A stretch of 64,000 nucleotides of DNA from Bryoerythrophyllum caledonicum (GCA_963971425.1 OZ020521.1:4915519-4979518); one strand, 5' to 3'; shown: positions 24,869-34,494, counted from the stretch's first letter. Made by a program: numbers and translations. Notes: a model not told the origin generated them from the sequence alone.

Positions 24869-26283
24869 GCTGGAATGTCGTAGCGAAGTGGGGTGTAATC
24901 GCCGGACTTATCCGGAATGGTGTACACCAGATCCAGGAACGCCGGATCAGGCAAGACGCCGGACGGCGTGGTCTCGCCCCAATGCTCCTCGATGTACTTG
25001 CCAACAGCGTTGCCCAGAATGTAGGCGTCGTCCACCGCCTTCTGGAAGTGCGCGCCGGCGTACATCCTGGAGAGTTGCGCCTCGTGCACGAACGCCTCGA
25101 GGGACGGGTAGTTCCGGGTCGGGATGGGCGTGTTCTCGAATCTGGGGCACTGGAAGGTGCCGCCGCCGGAGATGGTGAACGGCACCTTCTTGTTCTTGCC
25201 GAAGAAGTGCTGGAGTGGGTAAGCGCCGGCGGAGACTTGGGTGACGGTGCCGGAGGGGTACTCGGGCTCCGGCAACGTGTTGGAGGCCGGCGTCCAGTCG
25301 GGAATGGGTGGATGCGTGGGGTCCCCGACACGGTACGCTTGCGTGGGGCGCCAGAACCAGACCCCGAACTTAAGCACGGCCTGCGCGATCGCGCCGTCAT
25401 AGATGGAGACGGAGATCTTGGCCAGCAAGAGGACTGAGTCGTAGAGCGAAGTGGTGTTCGGGAGCGCCATCTTCGCTGCAGCCGTGGCGCGCTGCTCGAA
25501 CGAGCACTTGGTATTCCCGGCGCGCGGGCAGACGATCAGGTTGTTGATCAGGTCCATCTCCGCGGTGCGGCCCTCCCACCCGAGGCGCCCGATGTTCTTC
25601 AGCCCCTCCCAGTTCTCGTCCCACTCCTTGGATGGGATCACTGGCGGTTTCAGCTTGGGGAAGAACTGCTTGACAAACTCGGCCGGGTTGGGCAGCACGA
25701 AGGGCTTGTAGGTGGGCACCACAGCGAAGGTGAATTGCGCAACCGAGGGTCCTCCAGGAGCATCCTTTTCGTCTAAGTACCGGAACATCCCCGGTGGCGG
25801 CGGCTGCTTCGCCCTGTTGAGCGCCTTCTTGACCTCGCCCAGCGTGAACCGGCCGTCGGGGTCGCGCTTCCGGATGAGGTCGGCAGCGACGGCCTCGCCC
25901 AACCTTTGCGCGAGGCGCTGCTCCGCGGTCGTGAGGTCCATCGCCAGCACCTGCCGCTCCAGCAGCGGGCCCAAGTACAAGTCCAGCGTCTGCGTCCAGG
26001 GGAAGTAGTGGGCCAACACCTTGAAGCCGGCGTACGCCACCACCGCCTCCTCGCGCGTGCACACGCCCGTCTGCCGGAGCGCCAGCAGCGAGTGCCACTG
26101 CGCCAGGTGCAGCTGCGCCTGAATACCCGCTGTCAGCGGCGCCGCGGACTGGCTGCACATCAGCGTGTCCAGCAGCTCCGTCCACTGGAACGCCACATTG
26201 TCCACCTCGCCCCGCACCTGCCCCGGCACTTGCACCACCAGGATCACCACCAGGAACGCCAACACAGTGGCTGATCTCTCCAT
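24865..26283 (-). CDS. Vanadium-haloperoxidase/PAP2-superfamily-like secreted protein
   Basis: A single uninterrupted 472-codon frame, GC-rich in AT-rich surroundings. The start is the ATG at 26283; two codons further upstream are open but begin with GTG. Residues 1 to about 24 form a signal peptide (hydrophobic LAFLVVILVV, likely cut near VRG|EV). The C-terminal half carries the vanadate/phosphate-binding pattern of vanadium haloperoxidases. K305 and R312 stand in the K-x6-R spacing (KFGVWFWRP). S344-G345 of the PSG motif are present. R406 and H412 stand in the SR-x4-G-x-H context. In known enzymes (lysine, two arginines and two histidines) the residue after SG is the acid-base histidine; here it is T346. 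Such enzymes oxidise halide with peroxide, but with this substitution activity is doubtful; a phosphatase-like or binding role is possible. The fold assignment is firm, the reaction is not. No intron is visible. Confidence 0.8.
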   Translation of the reverse strand: MERSATVLAFLVVILVVQVPGQVRGEVDNVAFQWTELLDTLMCSQSAAPLTAGIQAQLHLAQWHSLLALRQTGVCTREEAVVAYAGFKVLAHYFPWTQTLDLYLGPLLERQVLAMDLTTAEQRLAQRLGEAVAADLIRKRDPDGRFTLGEVKKALNRAKQPPPPGMFRYLDEKDAPGGPSVAQFTFAVVPTYKPFVLPNPAEFVKQFFPKLKPPVIPSKEWDENWEGLKNIGRLGWEGRTAEMDLINNLIVCPRAGNTKCSFEQRATAAAKMALPNTTSLYDSVLLLAKISVSIYDGAIAQAVLKFGVWFWRPTQAYRVGDPTHPPIPDWTPASNTLPEPEYPSGTVTQVSAGAYPLQHFFGKNKKVPFTISGGGTFQCPRFENTPIPTRNYPSLEAFVHEAQLSRMYAGAHFQKAVDDAYILGNAVGKYIEEHWGETTPSGVLPDPAFLDLVYTIPDKSGDYTPLRYDIPA

Positions 26284-26388
26284 CGCCACTGCAATCCAAG
26301 CAATTCCTCGACACCAAAATATAACTTGGTTGCCGCGGCCGCGGACTGTGCTTCCCGACCACGGATCACTGACATGACCATGACCAAA

Positions 26389-26398
26389 GTTTTATATT
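26389..26398 (-). promoter_or_regulatory. TATA box upstream of the haloperoxidase-like gene
   Basis: On the minus strand the sequence reads atataaa (26391-26397), about 108 bp upstream of the ATG, a suitable distance for a TATA box with a short 5' UTR. A weaker tatatttt stands closer at 26315-26323. Assigned by motif and position only. Confidence 0.4.
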
Positions 26399-26793
26399 GT
26401 GTGATCCAAGGGGCGAATGGCGTGTGCCATGCCAGTGGCATATTCCGTCACTTTGGCTTCATAGGGTTATCTTGGCGGATTTTTGGCAGTTGAAGTGGCA
26501 ATTCAGTATTTGCTTTGGACGTCAGATGGCATTGCAATCGTCATATGACCATGCCACGTTGAGATGGCCTTTTAAATTCATTGTCCATCGTCAACTTGTT
26601 GGATGGTTGAAAAACTCAAAAACCATTCACAGCAGTCTTGAAAGGAAGATGCAAGCGACTCCATCACAACAGAATACACCGTCCTAAAAATATATTGTGG
26701 ACCCAAGTGGTTCAAGATTCTACACTAATTGCAAAAAATACATGCAATCATCTAGGGGCACACGCTTGCTAGAAAATGAAAGTTCAATCAGAA
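26399..26793. other. Intergenic stretch without recognisable gene
   Basis: Upstream region of the haloperoxidase-like gene. A 96-codon frame at 26397-26687 has no recognisable features. Near 26696-26733 a stretch with tgtggaccca and ctacactaatt resembles the complement of 27040-27062, possibly the outer ends of a larger inverted structure around the foldback at 26794-27016. Confidence 0.5.
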
Positions 26794-27016
26794 CTACACT
26801 AGAGATCACATTTAGTGTATGTCACACTAATTGGTTTACAAATGCTATAACTTTTTACTCTTGATGAATATTATTATCGACTGTGTCTATAATGATGCAC
26901 CTCTTTGAGTAGTATAGATAGTTGTGCTCTTAGTAAAACTATTCATCAAGAGTAAAAAGTTATAGCATTTATGAATACCTTAGTGTGACATACACTAAAT
27001 GTGATCTTTAGTGTAG
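26794..27016. mobile_element. Foldback/MITE-like hairpin
   Basis: A 76-bp left arm (26794-26869, beginning ctacactagagatcac) is repeated as its reverse complement at 26941-27016 with a few mismatches around the middle. The loop is 71 bp. Transcription would give a long hairpin RNA. The length and symmetric ends fit a miniature inverted-repeat transposon; a young small-RNA hairpin locus is the alternative. Weaker outer inverted matches (26696-26733 against 27040-27062) suggest nested termini. Confidence 0.75.
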
Positions 27017-27363
27017 CCATGCATGTGCCTGATGTAAACTAGTGTAGGTGATCCACATCAATAATGAATCCACCTTATATTTAGGGAATGGTGTAGTGAT
27101 TTTGATGTGAGAAATTAGTGGTAATATGAAGGAAATCTGACACTATTGAAAGAATAGGTGCACTATTGAGTGATATAGTGAATGTAGTAATTGATTGGTC
27201 TTGAAAAAAAAATGTCACATGCGAACATGTCGTTTTAACAAATATTGTGTTTGGTAATTGCAACAATTTTAAGTGCATTTTTGTTCATTGTTTATGTGTT
27301 TTTAATAAGCTTTGATGTGTTATTATGGTACAACTTGAGGGATTTTTCACATAGTCAATTACA

Positions 27364-27365
<2 letters not shown>
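27017..27365. other. AT-rich intergenic stretch
   Basis: No coding frame of note and no RNA gene seen. Short open frames on both strands are low in complexity. Confidence 0.5.

Positions 27366-27423
<58 letters not shown>
27366..27423. repeat. (AT)n microsatellite
   Basis: About 27 uninterrupted AT dinucleotides. Such tracts are unstable in length, so the exact copy number in the assembly may not be reliable. Confidence 0.95.
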
Positions 27424-27426
<3 letters not shown>

Positions 27427-27884
27427 AATTTCAAAGGCTATATTTGATGTTCAATATGAAATTTTTTGTATTATCAATTGTCTTGTTTCTTTGAATAATT
27501 AATAAAGTTTTCCCCTATTGTAGCATGTGGGCTTTTAGGTGTAGAAAATATAACTTATCTTAATAGTACCCCTATAGCACTTAATGTGTGCTATTGTAGA
27601 GCTCAATATTGCAATTTTTTGAGGTGGGTAGCAGTAAAAGGAAGTTCTTGGCAACCCTCATTGTTTTTTATTAAAAAAGAAACGCATAGAAATTAGGGGT
27701 TTTTATTTCACTTTTTAAATCTTCCTATTTGAAAACATCATATTGATTCTAATCACCATTTGAATTTTAGATCCTCCATTATTTTTTACTTAAAATTTAA
27801 ATTTCTTTCCTAAGTAAATATTTACTTCTATACCCCTAGTCTGCCCAAAATGGAAAACGTCCTTTTTAGAGAGGATATCTTCAA
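27424..27884. other. AT-rich intergenic stretch
   Basis: No gene, RNA or clear repeat structure found. Confidence 0.5.
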
Positions 27885-28890
27885 ACCATGTAGACGGATG
27901 GCATGGAAAGGGGGTGTAGACAAAACTTGGCCCCTAGTTTTATGTTGAATGGAGGCCCTATTTAGACCAAGGTTGGGTCATCTTGGATAAATTGGGACCG
28001 CGTGCTACAATTTGCAAGATTTTTTTTAAAAAAAAGCAAGAAAAAGAGGCCTATCCTAGCCCAACCATCTTTAACATCCGTTGTCATGAAATGAAGAGGT
28101 TCCTTTAGGGATTAAAGAAAGTGGTAACGACACACAAACCCACCAGCAGAACGTAGTCCATGAGGCAAGTCAAGCTCGTGACAAATTTGTTTGCCAAAGA
28201 TCTCTTTAAACCATATAGACGGATGGTAAGAGAAGGAGGGTATAGAAAAAAAACAGGCCCATGTTTTCATGTTGGAAGGGGGCCCTATTTAGACGAAGGT
28301 GGTCATTGTGAGGGTAATTTGGGGCCGCCTGAGCTAAATCACATCTTGCTTCACCTGGGCCCTGCCTCTCCCACGCCTTCTTCACTGCCCGGTCTCCTTG
28401 CCCGCACTTGCATTTGAAATCTCTTCATTGGAAACTCATCCCCAAATTGAAGTTGGCTGCCAAAGATTCATAGAAGATAATGGAGGATACAAAATTGATT
28501 GTGAGTAAGTCCCCAACGATGGACATAGCATGTCTCATCCTAGTATATTCCTTCACTACCTTAGCATCATCATCATCACCTAGAGAGTATTTCGTACCCT
28601 CCATGATCTCTTATAAATCTTTGGCAGCCAACTTCAATTCGGGGATGGGTTCCCAATTAAGAGAGTTCATAATGCAAATGCAGGTAGGAAGACCCGGCAG
28701 TGAAGAAGGCGTAGGAGAGGCATGATCCAACTAAAACAAGATGTGGCCATTTGCGACCGCAAGTCCCGAATTTGGCAAAACATTTTCCAAAAAATGCTCC
28801 AGGGACCCGAAATAAAAAAAATAAAAATAAAGGCCTACTCGTGGTCCACGCTCCGTGACATCCGTCTACATGAAATAAAGAGATCCGTTT
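27885..28890. repeat. Composite block of direct and inverted repeats
   Basis: Segment 27887-28017 (tagacggatgg ... ggccctatttagac) recurs at 28210-28345 in direct orientation. Segment 28020-28110 (aggcctaycc, then catccgtygtcatgaaat) recurs at 28800-28890, also direct. Inside it lies a large inverted repeat with arms at about 28313-28490 and 28594-28778, separated by about 100 bp. Copies are diverged, so the block is old. Frames of 60-100 codons here run through the repeats and look incidental. Confidence 0.75.
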
Positions 28891-29085
28891 GTCAGCCCAT
28901 CAGTTTGTCCTACGTCGAGACATCTCGGACAGACCAGAGGGTCCGAGCGGAATCACGCAGTGGCGGCCAGATTCACGGCAACTTGAGTGTGCTTTACGCC
29001 GAGCACGTACGGCTCGGAGATGCGTATCACCTGCCCAGTGCAGTGGATGAACCTCACTCGCCACAAGGAAACGAGTTCACCGCGA
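28891..29085. other. Left flank of the LINE insertion site
   Basis: GC-richer DNA, open in plus frame from 28722. The frame leads into the LINE target site and, with the LINE removed, stays open for a further 44 codons beyond the right target-site copy to the stop at 34627. No known domain is recognised. Confidence 0.4.
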
Positions 29086-29099
29086 ATATATCTACACAT

Positions 29100-29695
29100 C
29101 AGAAGAGCAATTGTTGGTTAAAATCGAAAAAATCTTGTGCGTTTAGGAAATCCTTGAACATGCTAAAATCTTGTCTCTCTCTTGCTGAAATAGTTCTGTC
29201 GGATGTAGAGCACTTATCCCTGGAGTTTTCCACAAAATTCCAATCACCTCCTAATATCCAGTTACAATTGGGATTTACAGCTTCCATGAGCTCTGTCTAT
29301 AGAAGGGCTCTCTGACAGGGGGAGTGCGGGGCATATATATTCATAATGCCTAGGTCTCTTCCTAGGTTGCCTTTCAACACCATCCATTGGGCAGAGTGTC
29401 CCCTTGAGTGTCCTTGGTCAATTATGAGGTGCTTGATCTTGGGGGAGACTATCATACTTAGCCCCCCACAACCCGCATTAATTTGGTTTCCCTCTAATGC
29501 CTCACAATGAAAGGTATGAGCTTGTCTCCATGCGATTTTACTTATAGAGTCAAGCCCTTGTCCCCTAAGTTTGTGTTCTTGGATGCAAATAATATCTAGT
29601 GAGCTCAGTAAGGGCTTTAAGTAGTTACCGACCCTAGCTACATTCCCTGGGTCGTTCAACCCCTGGACATTGTGCGATAAAAGTTGTATATTCAT
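29100..29695 (-). pseudogene. LINE ORF2 N-terminal fragment, APE-type endonuclease
   Basis: The frame starts at the ATG at 29695, just after the ORF1 stop, and shows the apurinic-endonuclease-like fold signature: SHNVQGLN near the start, catalytic glutamate in CIQEHKL, NIYAPHSP, then after an in-frame TAG at 29297-29299 the GGDWNFV motif. Reading stays in the same frame on both sides of the TAG, so it is a point nonsense mutation. The fragment ends at the target-site duplication, where the inverted segment was primed. The endonuclease would nick target DNA for target-primed reverse transcription. Confidence 0.85.
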
Positions 29696-29697
29696 AC

Positions 29698-31923
29698 TCA
29701 AGGTAAGGAAGAGTGGGAGCTAGGGTTATTGAGAGACTCACAGATCTGGAGTTTCCTTGCGCTGCTTTTGTTGTTAAGACTCCTGTTTTTGGATACTCCA
29801 GCCTGTGCCTTTAGTGTTTCCTTATTCCTCCGCTTGTCAAAAGATTTCTGTCTTCTCGTTCTCTGGCTCAAACTTATATTCTCCAGTTGGGGGGCTTCTT
29901 CACTCCTCTGGTCCCTTTCTGCCGGGTTTGGTGTTGCACTAACTCTGTCCGGTGTCCAATTGAGAGTCATTACGTAGGCTGCCCTCTCCTCTTCACTCAT
30001 TAACTCGTACCTGCCCTGGGTACCACCATCGTCGCTAGTCTCCAAAGGGGGGGCGTTGAGGTCCGGGGCTTCACCTACTCTTCTGGGGGGCCTGTCTCCT
30101 ACTGACGTTCTCCCAGGGTCAGTCACCCCATCAACCAGCATGGTAAAGTCACCGTCCTGGCCCTCGTTCCCCGTCTCAAGGCCTAACCCCAGCTGACCTC
30201 CCCTCGCGTCACTGTTCAAACCCGCTCCTGCTGGACCGGGGGGGGTTTCCCACATCCTGTGGTCCGTCTCTTCCCCCGCCGCCGCATCCTCCCTTTGGTT
30301 TCCTTCCAGCTGTACTTCTCTCATCTCTTCTTCCACATCAACGGTCACCGGGCCCTGCGCCTCCTCCTGGCCTTGCGTCTCCTCCTGGCCTTGCGCCGCG
30401 CGTTGTTGGGTATCTACAGCCTGCTGCAGGTCATCGTGCCCCGTGGGTGGCTCCTTCTCCGCCGCAGTACTCGACGAGGGTCGTGCCTTGGTCGCCTGCG
30501 GCTGCCCTTCACCCTCGCCCTGGCGGTTCCTTCTTTCCCCGTTGGGGCGCAGCGACTCCCTCTCCGACGTCGCTACCTTGAGGTGGCTTTCGTCTCCCCT
30601 TGCCTTTGCCTCAGGCCGCTGTCTTTCTCCTGTAGTTCTTTGTTTCCCGCTTCCTTGTTGTTTTCCCCCTCCCTGCTGTTCTGCACCGCCTTGTTGTTCC
30701 TCGCCGCCTTGCTGGTCGTCGCTGCTTTGAAAATCATCGCCACTTTGCTGTTCTTTGTCTCCTTGCTGTTCTTTATCCCCTTGCTGATCTCCGCCTCCTT
30801 GCTGCTCTTTGCCGCCTTCTCCCTGCAGGACGTCGTAACGTCCTCGTTGGGGACCTGTGTTACCTCCTGCCGCAGGTATGCCTCTTTGCTTCTTCTTGCT
30901 ATGTCCTTTAATTGTTTGAAAACCCTCCTCGTCTTTGTCCTGTTCTTTTCCTTTTCCCTTCGTGTGTTGCTCTTTGTCTGCCGATTCCACTGGGTTTTCC
31001 TTCTGAGCTGTTGTCATCTGCTCCTTATCTGTATTGTTGTGTGTTTTCCGTTTGTTTCCTAGCTTTTGCGGGCAGTCCTTAAGGCTATGATCTGTTTCCA
31101 AACAGTACCTGCATCTGATGGGTAAGAAGTTATAGTCTATGAGGATTGTGTGTCGGGTACCTGTTTCCTCATTTGTGACTATGACAGAGGGTTCCCATGC
31201 TTCTCCAGAATCGATTGCGACGCAGAAACGGTGGTCGGTGCTTCCTTTGTCTTCTCCTAGTACTTCCCCAAGCCCTTCAGCAATCTCTCTGGAGACTCCT
31301 AAACAATCTTCAGGTATGTGCCTCAAGGTGATCCAGGTAGGTAGTTTCATCTTACTGGATATTCCTCCTTTATTGCCAATGAGGTTGAACTCCTCATTAT
31401 AAGGGTCAAACCCTAGAATCCAGCGCTGGAATATGCAGATACCTTCTGAGGTCCTGTACGGAGTTAGGAGTAGAAGCTTACTGATAAGCTCTATGGAATT
31501 TGCTTTGAGCAGGAAGAAACCCTTACCAAGATGACGCCCAAGATGAATATTGCCTCCTATTTTCTTCCGCAGCACCTCCCACCATTGTTTCAGCCGAAAC
31601 TCTGATGGTCGCCCTCCCAAGAAGAACGCTATGGAGCTGAATTGTTGGAGAAACTGGGTCTCATTCTTGATGACCTCTTGGTTCACTTTAATTTCTCTTT
31701 TCATGTCTTTCAGTAGATATCCCGCATAACTTCTTTTGTATCCAGGTGGTAGCTCCTCTCCAGGTTTAGCCTTTGTGAGGTGAAATCCGCTAGCGCTGGT
31801 TGTTTGTTCGTTGAGTACCTGTTGCATATCTGCTGGAGCTGCTGTTTGTTGTGGCTGGCGGCCTGACTCCGCCTCCTCAATCATGGCAGCTGCCTTCCTC
31901 AATACGTCTACGTAAGATGCCAT
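29698..31923 (-). CDS. LINE ORF1 protein (DUF4283 and CCHC zinc knuckle)
   Basis: An intact 741-codon frame beginning at the ATG at 31923. Residues of about 90-260 resemble the DUF4283 domain of plant L1 ORF1 proteins (FLGGRPSEFRLKQWW, FDPYNEEF, LPTWITLRHIPEDCL). A CX2CX4HX4C zinc knuckle follows (CRYCLETDHSLKDC), then a long low-complexity tail rich in Q, G, E and K with repeated KEQQGDKEQQ-like words, and a more ordered C-terminus. ORF1 proteins bind the element RNA. The stop TGA and the ORF2 ATG are only 2 nt apart (TGAGTATG). The frame is intact, but the element around it is inverted and incomplete, so it should be regarded as a relic. Confidence 0.88.
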   Translation of the reverse strand: MASYVDVLRKAAAMIEEAESGRQPQQTAAPADMQQVLNEQTTSASGFHLTKAKPGEELPPGYKRSYAGYLLKDMKREIKVNQEVIKNETQFLQQFSSIAFFLGGRPSEFRLKQWWEVLRKKIGGNIHLGRHLGKGFFLLKANSIELISKLLLLTPYRTSEGICIFQRWILGFDPYNEEFNLIGNKGGISSKMKLPTWITLRHIPEDCLGVSREIAEGLGEVLGEDKGSTDHRFCVAIDSGEAWEPSVIVTNEETGTRHTILIDYNFLPIRCRYCLETDHSLKDCPQKLGNKRKTHNNTDKEQMTTAQKENPVESADKEQHTKGKGKEQDKDEEGFQTIKGHSKKKQRGIPAAGGNTGPQRGRYDVLQGEGGKEQQGGGDQQGDKEQQGDKEQQSGDDFQSSDDQQGGEEQQGGAEQQGGGKQQGSGKQRTTGERQRPEAKARGDESHLKVATSERESLRPNGERRNRQGEGEGQPQATKARPSSSTAAEKEPPTGHDDLQQAVDTQQRAAQGQEETQGQEEAQGPVTVDVEEEMREVQLEGNQREDAAAGEETDHRMWETPPGPAGAGLNSDARGGQLGLGLETGNEGQDGDFTMLVDGVTDPGRTSVGDRPPRRVGEAPDLNAPPLETSDDGGTQGRYELMSEEERAAYVMTLNWTPDRVSATPNPAERDQRSEEAPQLENISLSQRTRRQKSFDKRRNKETLKAQAGVSKNRSLNNKSSARKLQICESLNNPSSHSSLP

Positions 31924-32780
31924 CTTACCAAGGCTGAGATGCTGTGTAAACCCCCCTTTTTTAATTTTTAATCTATGCTCATCTGTCCCCTTAGTTCTGT
32001 GCGGTCTGTCTACCTGTTGCGGCTACCTAATCTAATGCCCCTGTTTCAGAAACCCTTGCAGTGAAGTGTAAATCAGCGTACCTTACACCTTCTTAGGGAT
32101 AACCGGCGCAAAACCGTATTGTGTTGTGCTGGTTGCAGATGTAAGAGCCGTTGTGTTACCCGGCCTTCGTCACTGTTGAGCTGGTGCCGATGTTCACCCA
32201 CGATCTCCTGTAGTCCCGCTTGTGTAAGCCGCAGCCGACTGGTTCACCGTCCGGTCCCCCTGTCGCTCCAGACTCCGCCCTTTACACAACTCCAAAGTGT
32301 ATCGATCGCGTCTCCGTCCTCTGTTAGACTCCAGCCAGTTGCCGGAATGTGGGTCTCTACTCCAGACTCCCTTTTCAAAGACACTGGTAATCTTTGAAAA
32401 GTTGGTTGCCTGCGTATCTTTTCCCCACTACTCAAGCACGCCTGAAGTGATCTTCGATGGTCTCCTTCAATGTACCCCTACTGCTTCGTTTCCACGGTTA
32501 ATCCCTACTGCTGACACTCCTCCAAGCTTTCTGCGTCCTACTCAAACTTGTGTGAGTAGAGCAAGGTATTAGATCCGATCTCAAAAGTTCCTGCTGTACC
32601 TAGATCTGGACAGAACAAGGACAATGACATGCATCCTACTCTCAAGAAAAACAGATCTGTGTTTTTGCAATGTGGATCTACGCGCCTAATGCCCTAGATG
32701 CTCCGATCTAGGTCCATTCTGCTCTCTGAGTGATCCACTTCGCCATTCCGCAAAAGACGGAGCCATCGCACCGTTGTTCC
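31924..32780 (-). other. LINE 5' UTR and inversion junction
   Basis: Sequence between the ORF1 start and the point where ORF2 3' sequence begins in opposite orientation. It should hold the 5' UTR/internal promoter of the LINE on the minus strand. The exact junction cannot be fixed without a full-length relative; it lies near 32770-32800. Confidence 0.55.
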
Positions 32781-32791
32781 CATGAGATCAT

Positions 32792-34384
32792 TTGCCTAAT
32801 TGCTGGGTAATTGCTGCATGTCTGCCTAGTCAATCAAACTTCACAGCTTTAATTCGGTATAGATTGGAAAACAGCCAACCAGCCTTAGGACAAAGGTGGC
32901 CTCCCAACCTGTGGTGGTTTACGGGTGTAGGATTTCAAAGCCCAAATGGCTCTAAACTCTGGAATAAGGTTAAAAGATCTTGGCGTAGTCTAGTAAACGA
33001 AGTGAACATCAACCCGCCTGACTCTCTAGAGGAATTGCTCAGCTCACCTTTATGGACTGCTAGAGGTCTACTCATGGATGGTATTCACCTATCAAAACAG
33101 CGGAAGGCGAATCTGGCAAGGAACGGGATGGTCTATACTAGAGACATTTGGTTACAAGAGGAGTACCGGTTTATCGAGACCCACGAAGCTGCTGAAAAGT
33201 TTGGGCTAAGAGAAGAGGAATTTGTAGTTTGGGAGGGTTTTCTTCAGCGGCTCAATCAAGTCAGCAGGTACTGGCTTCAAATTAGGCACCATCCCCCCAA
33301 ACAAAATAAATGGCTTGGTATTTTTGAACTCAATGATGATTCTCTGCCCACCTGGGTTTTCCTTGGACAAGCCTTACAGAGGAGAGGAGAACTGGGAAAA
33401 TATGGGGCTTGGCAAGTTAATGCAAGCGAAGGCCTTTTCTCCATCGCCGAAACGGCGAGTATCCTCCTTAAGAGGCCCGTGGTTGTGGGAAACAACACTC
33501 TTACTACCTGGGGGAAACTCGAAAGAGTGAGAGTGGTTAACTTCCAAAAGGAAAACAAGGAGAAAGGGATTTTTCTATACTATGGCAAAACCAGCTCTCT
33601 TATGTGGGATCTAGGCCGCATAAACTGGCCTGACAAGAAGAAATCCATTTCCTTCATGAACTACTCCACCAAGCATGGGAGGATGATTCTCCAAGCTCGC
33701 CGTCCACCACCGAATGTAGTCCAGAAGAAATGGAGTCAAGTCCTCCCCAACAACTTCAAACTTAGATGGCGCAATATCTGGGACAAAGAACGAAGTGGGA
33801 AAGAAGCAGGGCTCATCTGGCAAGTGTGGCCGAAGGCAGTTGCTGTGAACCAATGGAGGAAACGGGCTTCTCATCTCATTGATGATAGGTGCACTGTTTG
33901 TAGTCTGGGAGAACAGGAGAGCATTCTGCATAGGTTCTGGAGCTGTAGCCAAGCTAGAGAAGCTTGGGACTATGTCAACGAGATTCTTCGTCGTCTCAGT
34001 AACTCCCCGCACTCCCAATGGGGGTGTGTTAATTTCAAGCAGGCTCTCTTTGGAAGTAGGCCACCTAGGAGATTCTCGAACCTTAGTAGAACCTGGCTTC
34101 TTTTAAGAGGGATCACTCTATGGACCATTTGGCTTGCTAGGAACGATTGGGTGTTCAACCAGGTGAGGTGGAATTACCACAAGGTCGAGAATGTTATCTG
34201 GCAGGGCCTCACTGATTATGGGAGGATTGCCTGGGGAAGAGTTCTCACTGCCAACACCGAAGCTAGCAGAAACAAGGCAGCCAACCTTTTCGACTCCACT
34301 TGGGGCTGTCATGAGTTGTTATGTAGCGTTCAAGGCAACCACATCGTCTGGGTCAAAGAGTTTCATGCTAGTTCGGAGTCCTGA
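32792..34384 (+). pseudogene. LINE ORF2 C-terminal fragment (zf-RVT region)
   Basis: About 530 codons stay open to TGA at 34382-34384, but there is no reverse transcriptase catalytic core and the first codons cross the inversion junction. The C-terminal part has the zf-RVT zinc-binding pattern of plant L1 ORF2 (C-x2-C, then H-x4-C: CTVC ... HRFWSC) within the typical WKxxxxxKxxxFxWR-like context. This is followed by a tryptophan-rich stretch (LLLRGITLWTIWLARN) normal for the family. It is the 3' segment made by the first priming event and is not an independent gene. Confidence 0.85.
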
Positions 34385-34463
34385 GTCCTTTGGTGTTGCC
34401 GGAACTGGCACTCCGGTCTGTACTTGTGACTTTTCTGCAATCAAACCTGGTTTGTTTTGTTTC

Positions 34464-34473
34464 AAAAAAAAAA
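34464..34473 (+). other. LINE poly(A) tail
   Basis: Ten As after tttgttttgtttc, followed directly by AT dinucleotides that merge into the right target-site copy. It marks the 3' end of the LINE. Confidence 0.85.
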
Positions 34474-34494
34474 TATATATATATATCTACACAT

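Larger units (their letters stand above)
29086..34494 (+). mobile_element. L1-type LINE with 5' inversion (twin-priming structure)
   Basis: The 14-bp target-site duplication atatatctacacat is present at 29086-29099 and 34481-34494. Reading left to right, the insert contains the LINE 5' part in reverse: the start of ORF2 (29100-29695), ORF1 (29698-31923) and the 5' UTR (to about 32780). Then comes the 3' part of ORF2 in plus orientation (about 32785-34384), a 3' UTR and an A10 tract at 34464-34473. The middle of ORF2, including reverse transcriptase, is missing. This order is that expected when the second target end primes internally on the LINE RNA (twin priming). The element is dead. Confidence 0.92.

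Noticed and set aside
24703..25437. 244-codon plus-strand frame
   Set aside because: Antisense shadow of the GC-rich haloperoxidase-like gene; no domain, and it starts within the old repeat copy.
25397..26362. 321-codon minus-strand frame overlapping the haloperoxidase-like gene
   Set aside because: Other reading frame of the same strand, with Gly/Ala/Arg-biased composition from GC-rich third positions; no recognisable motif.
30259..31062. 267-codon plus-strand frame rich in Leu and Phe
   Set aside because: Antisense of the Q/G/E-rich low-complexity part of LINE ORF1.
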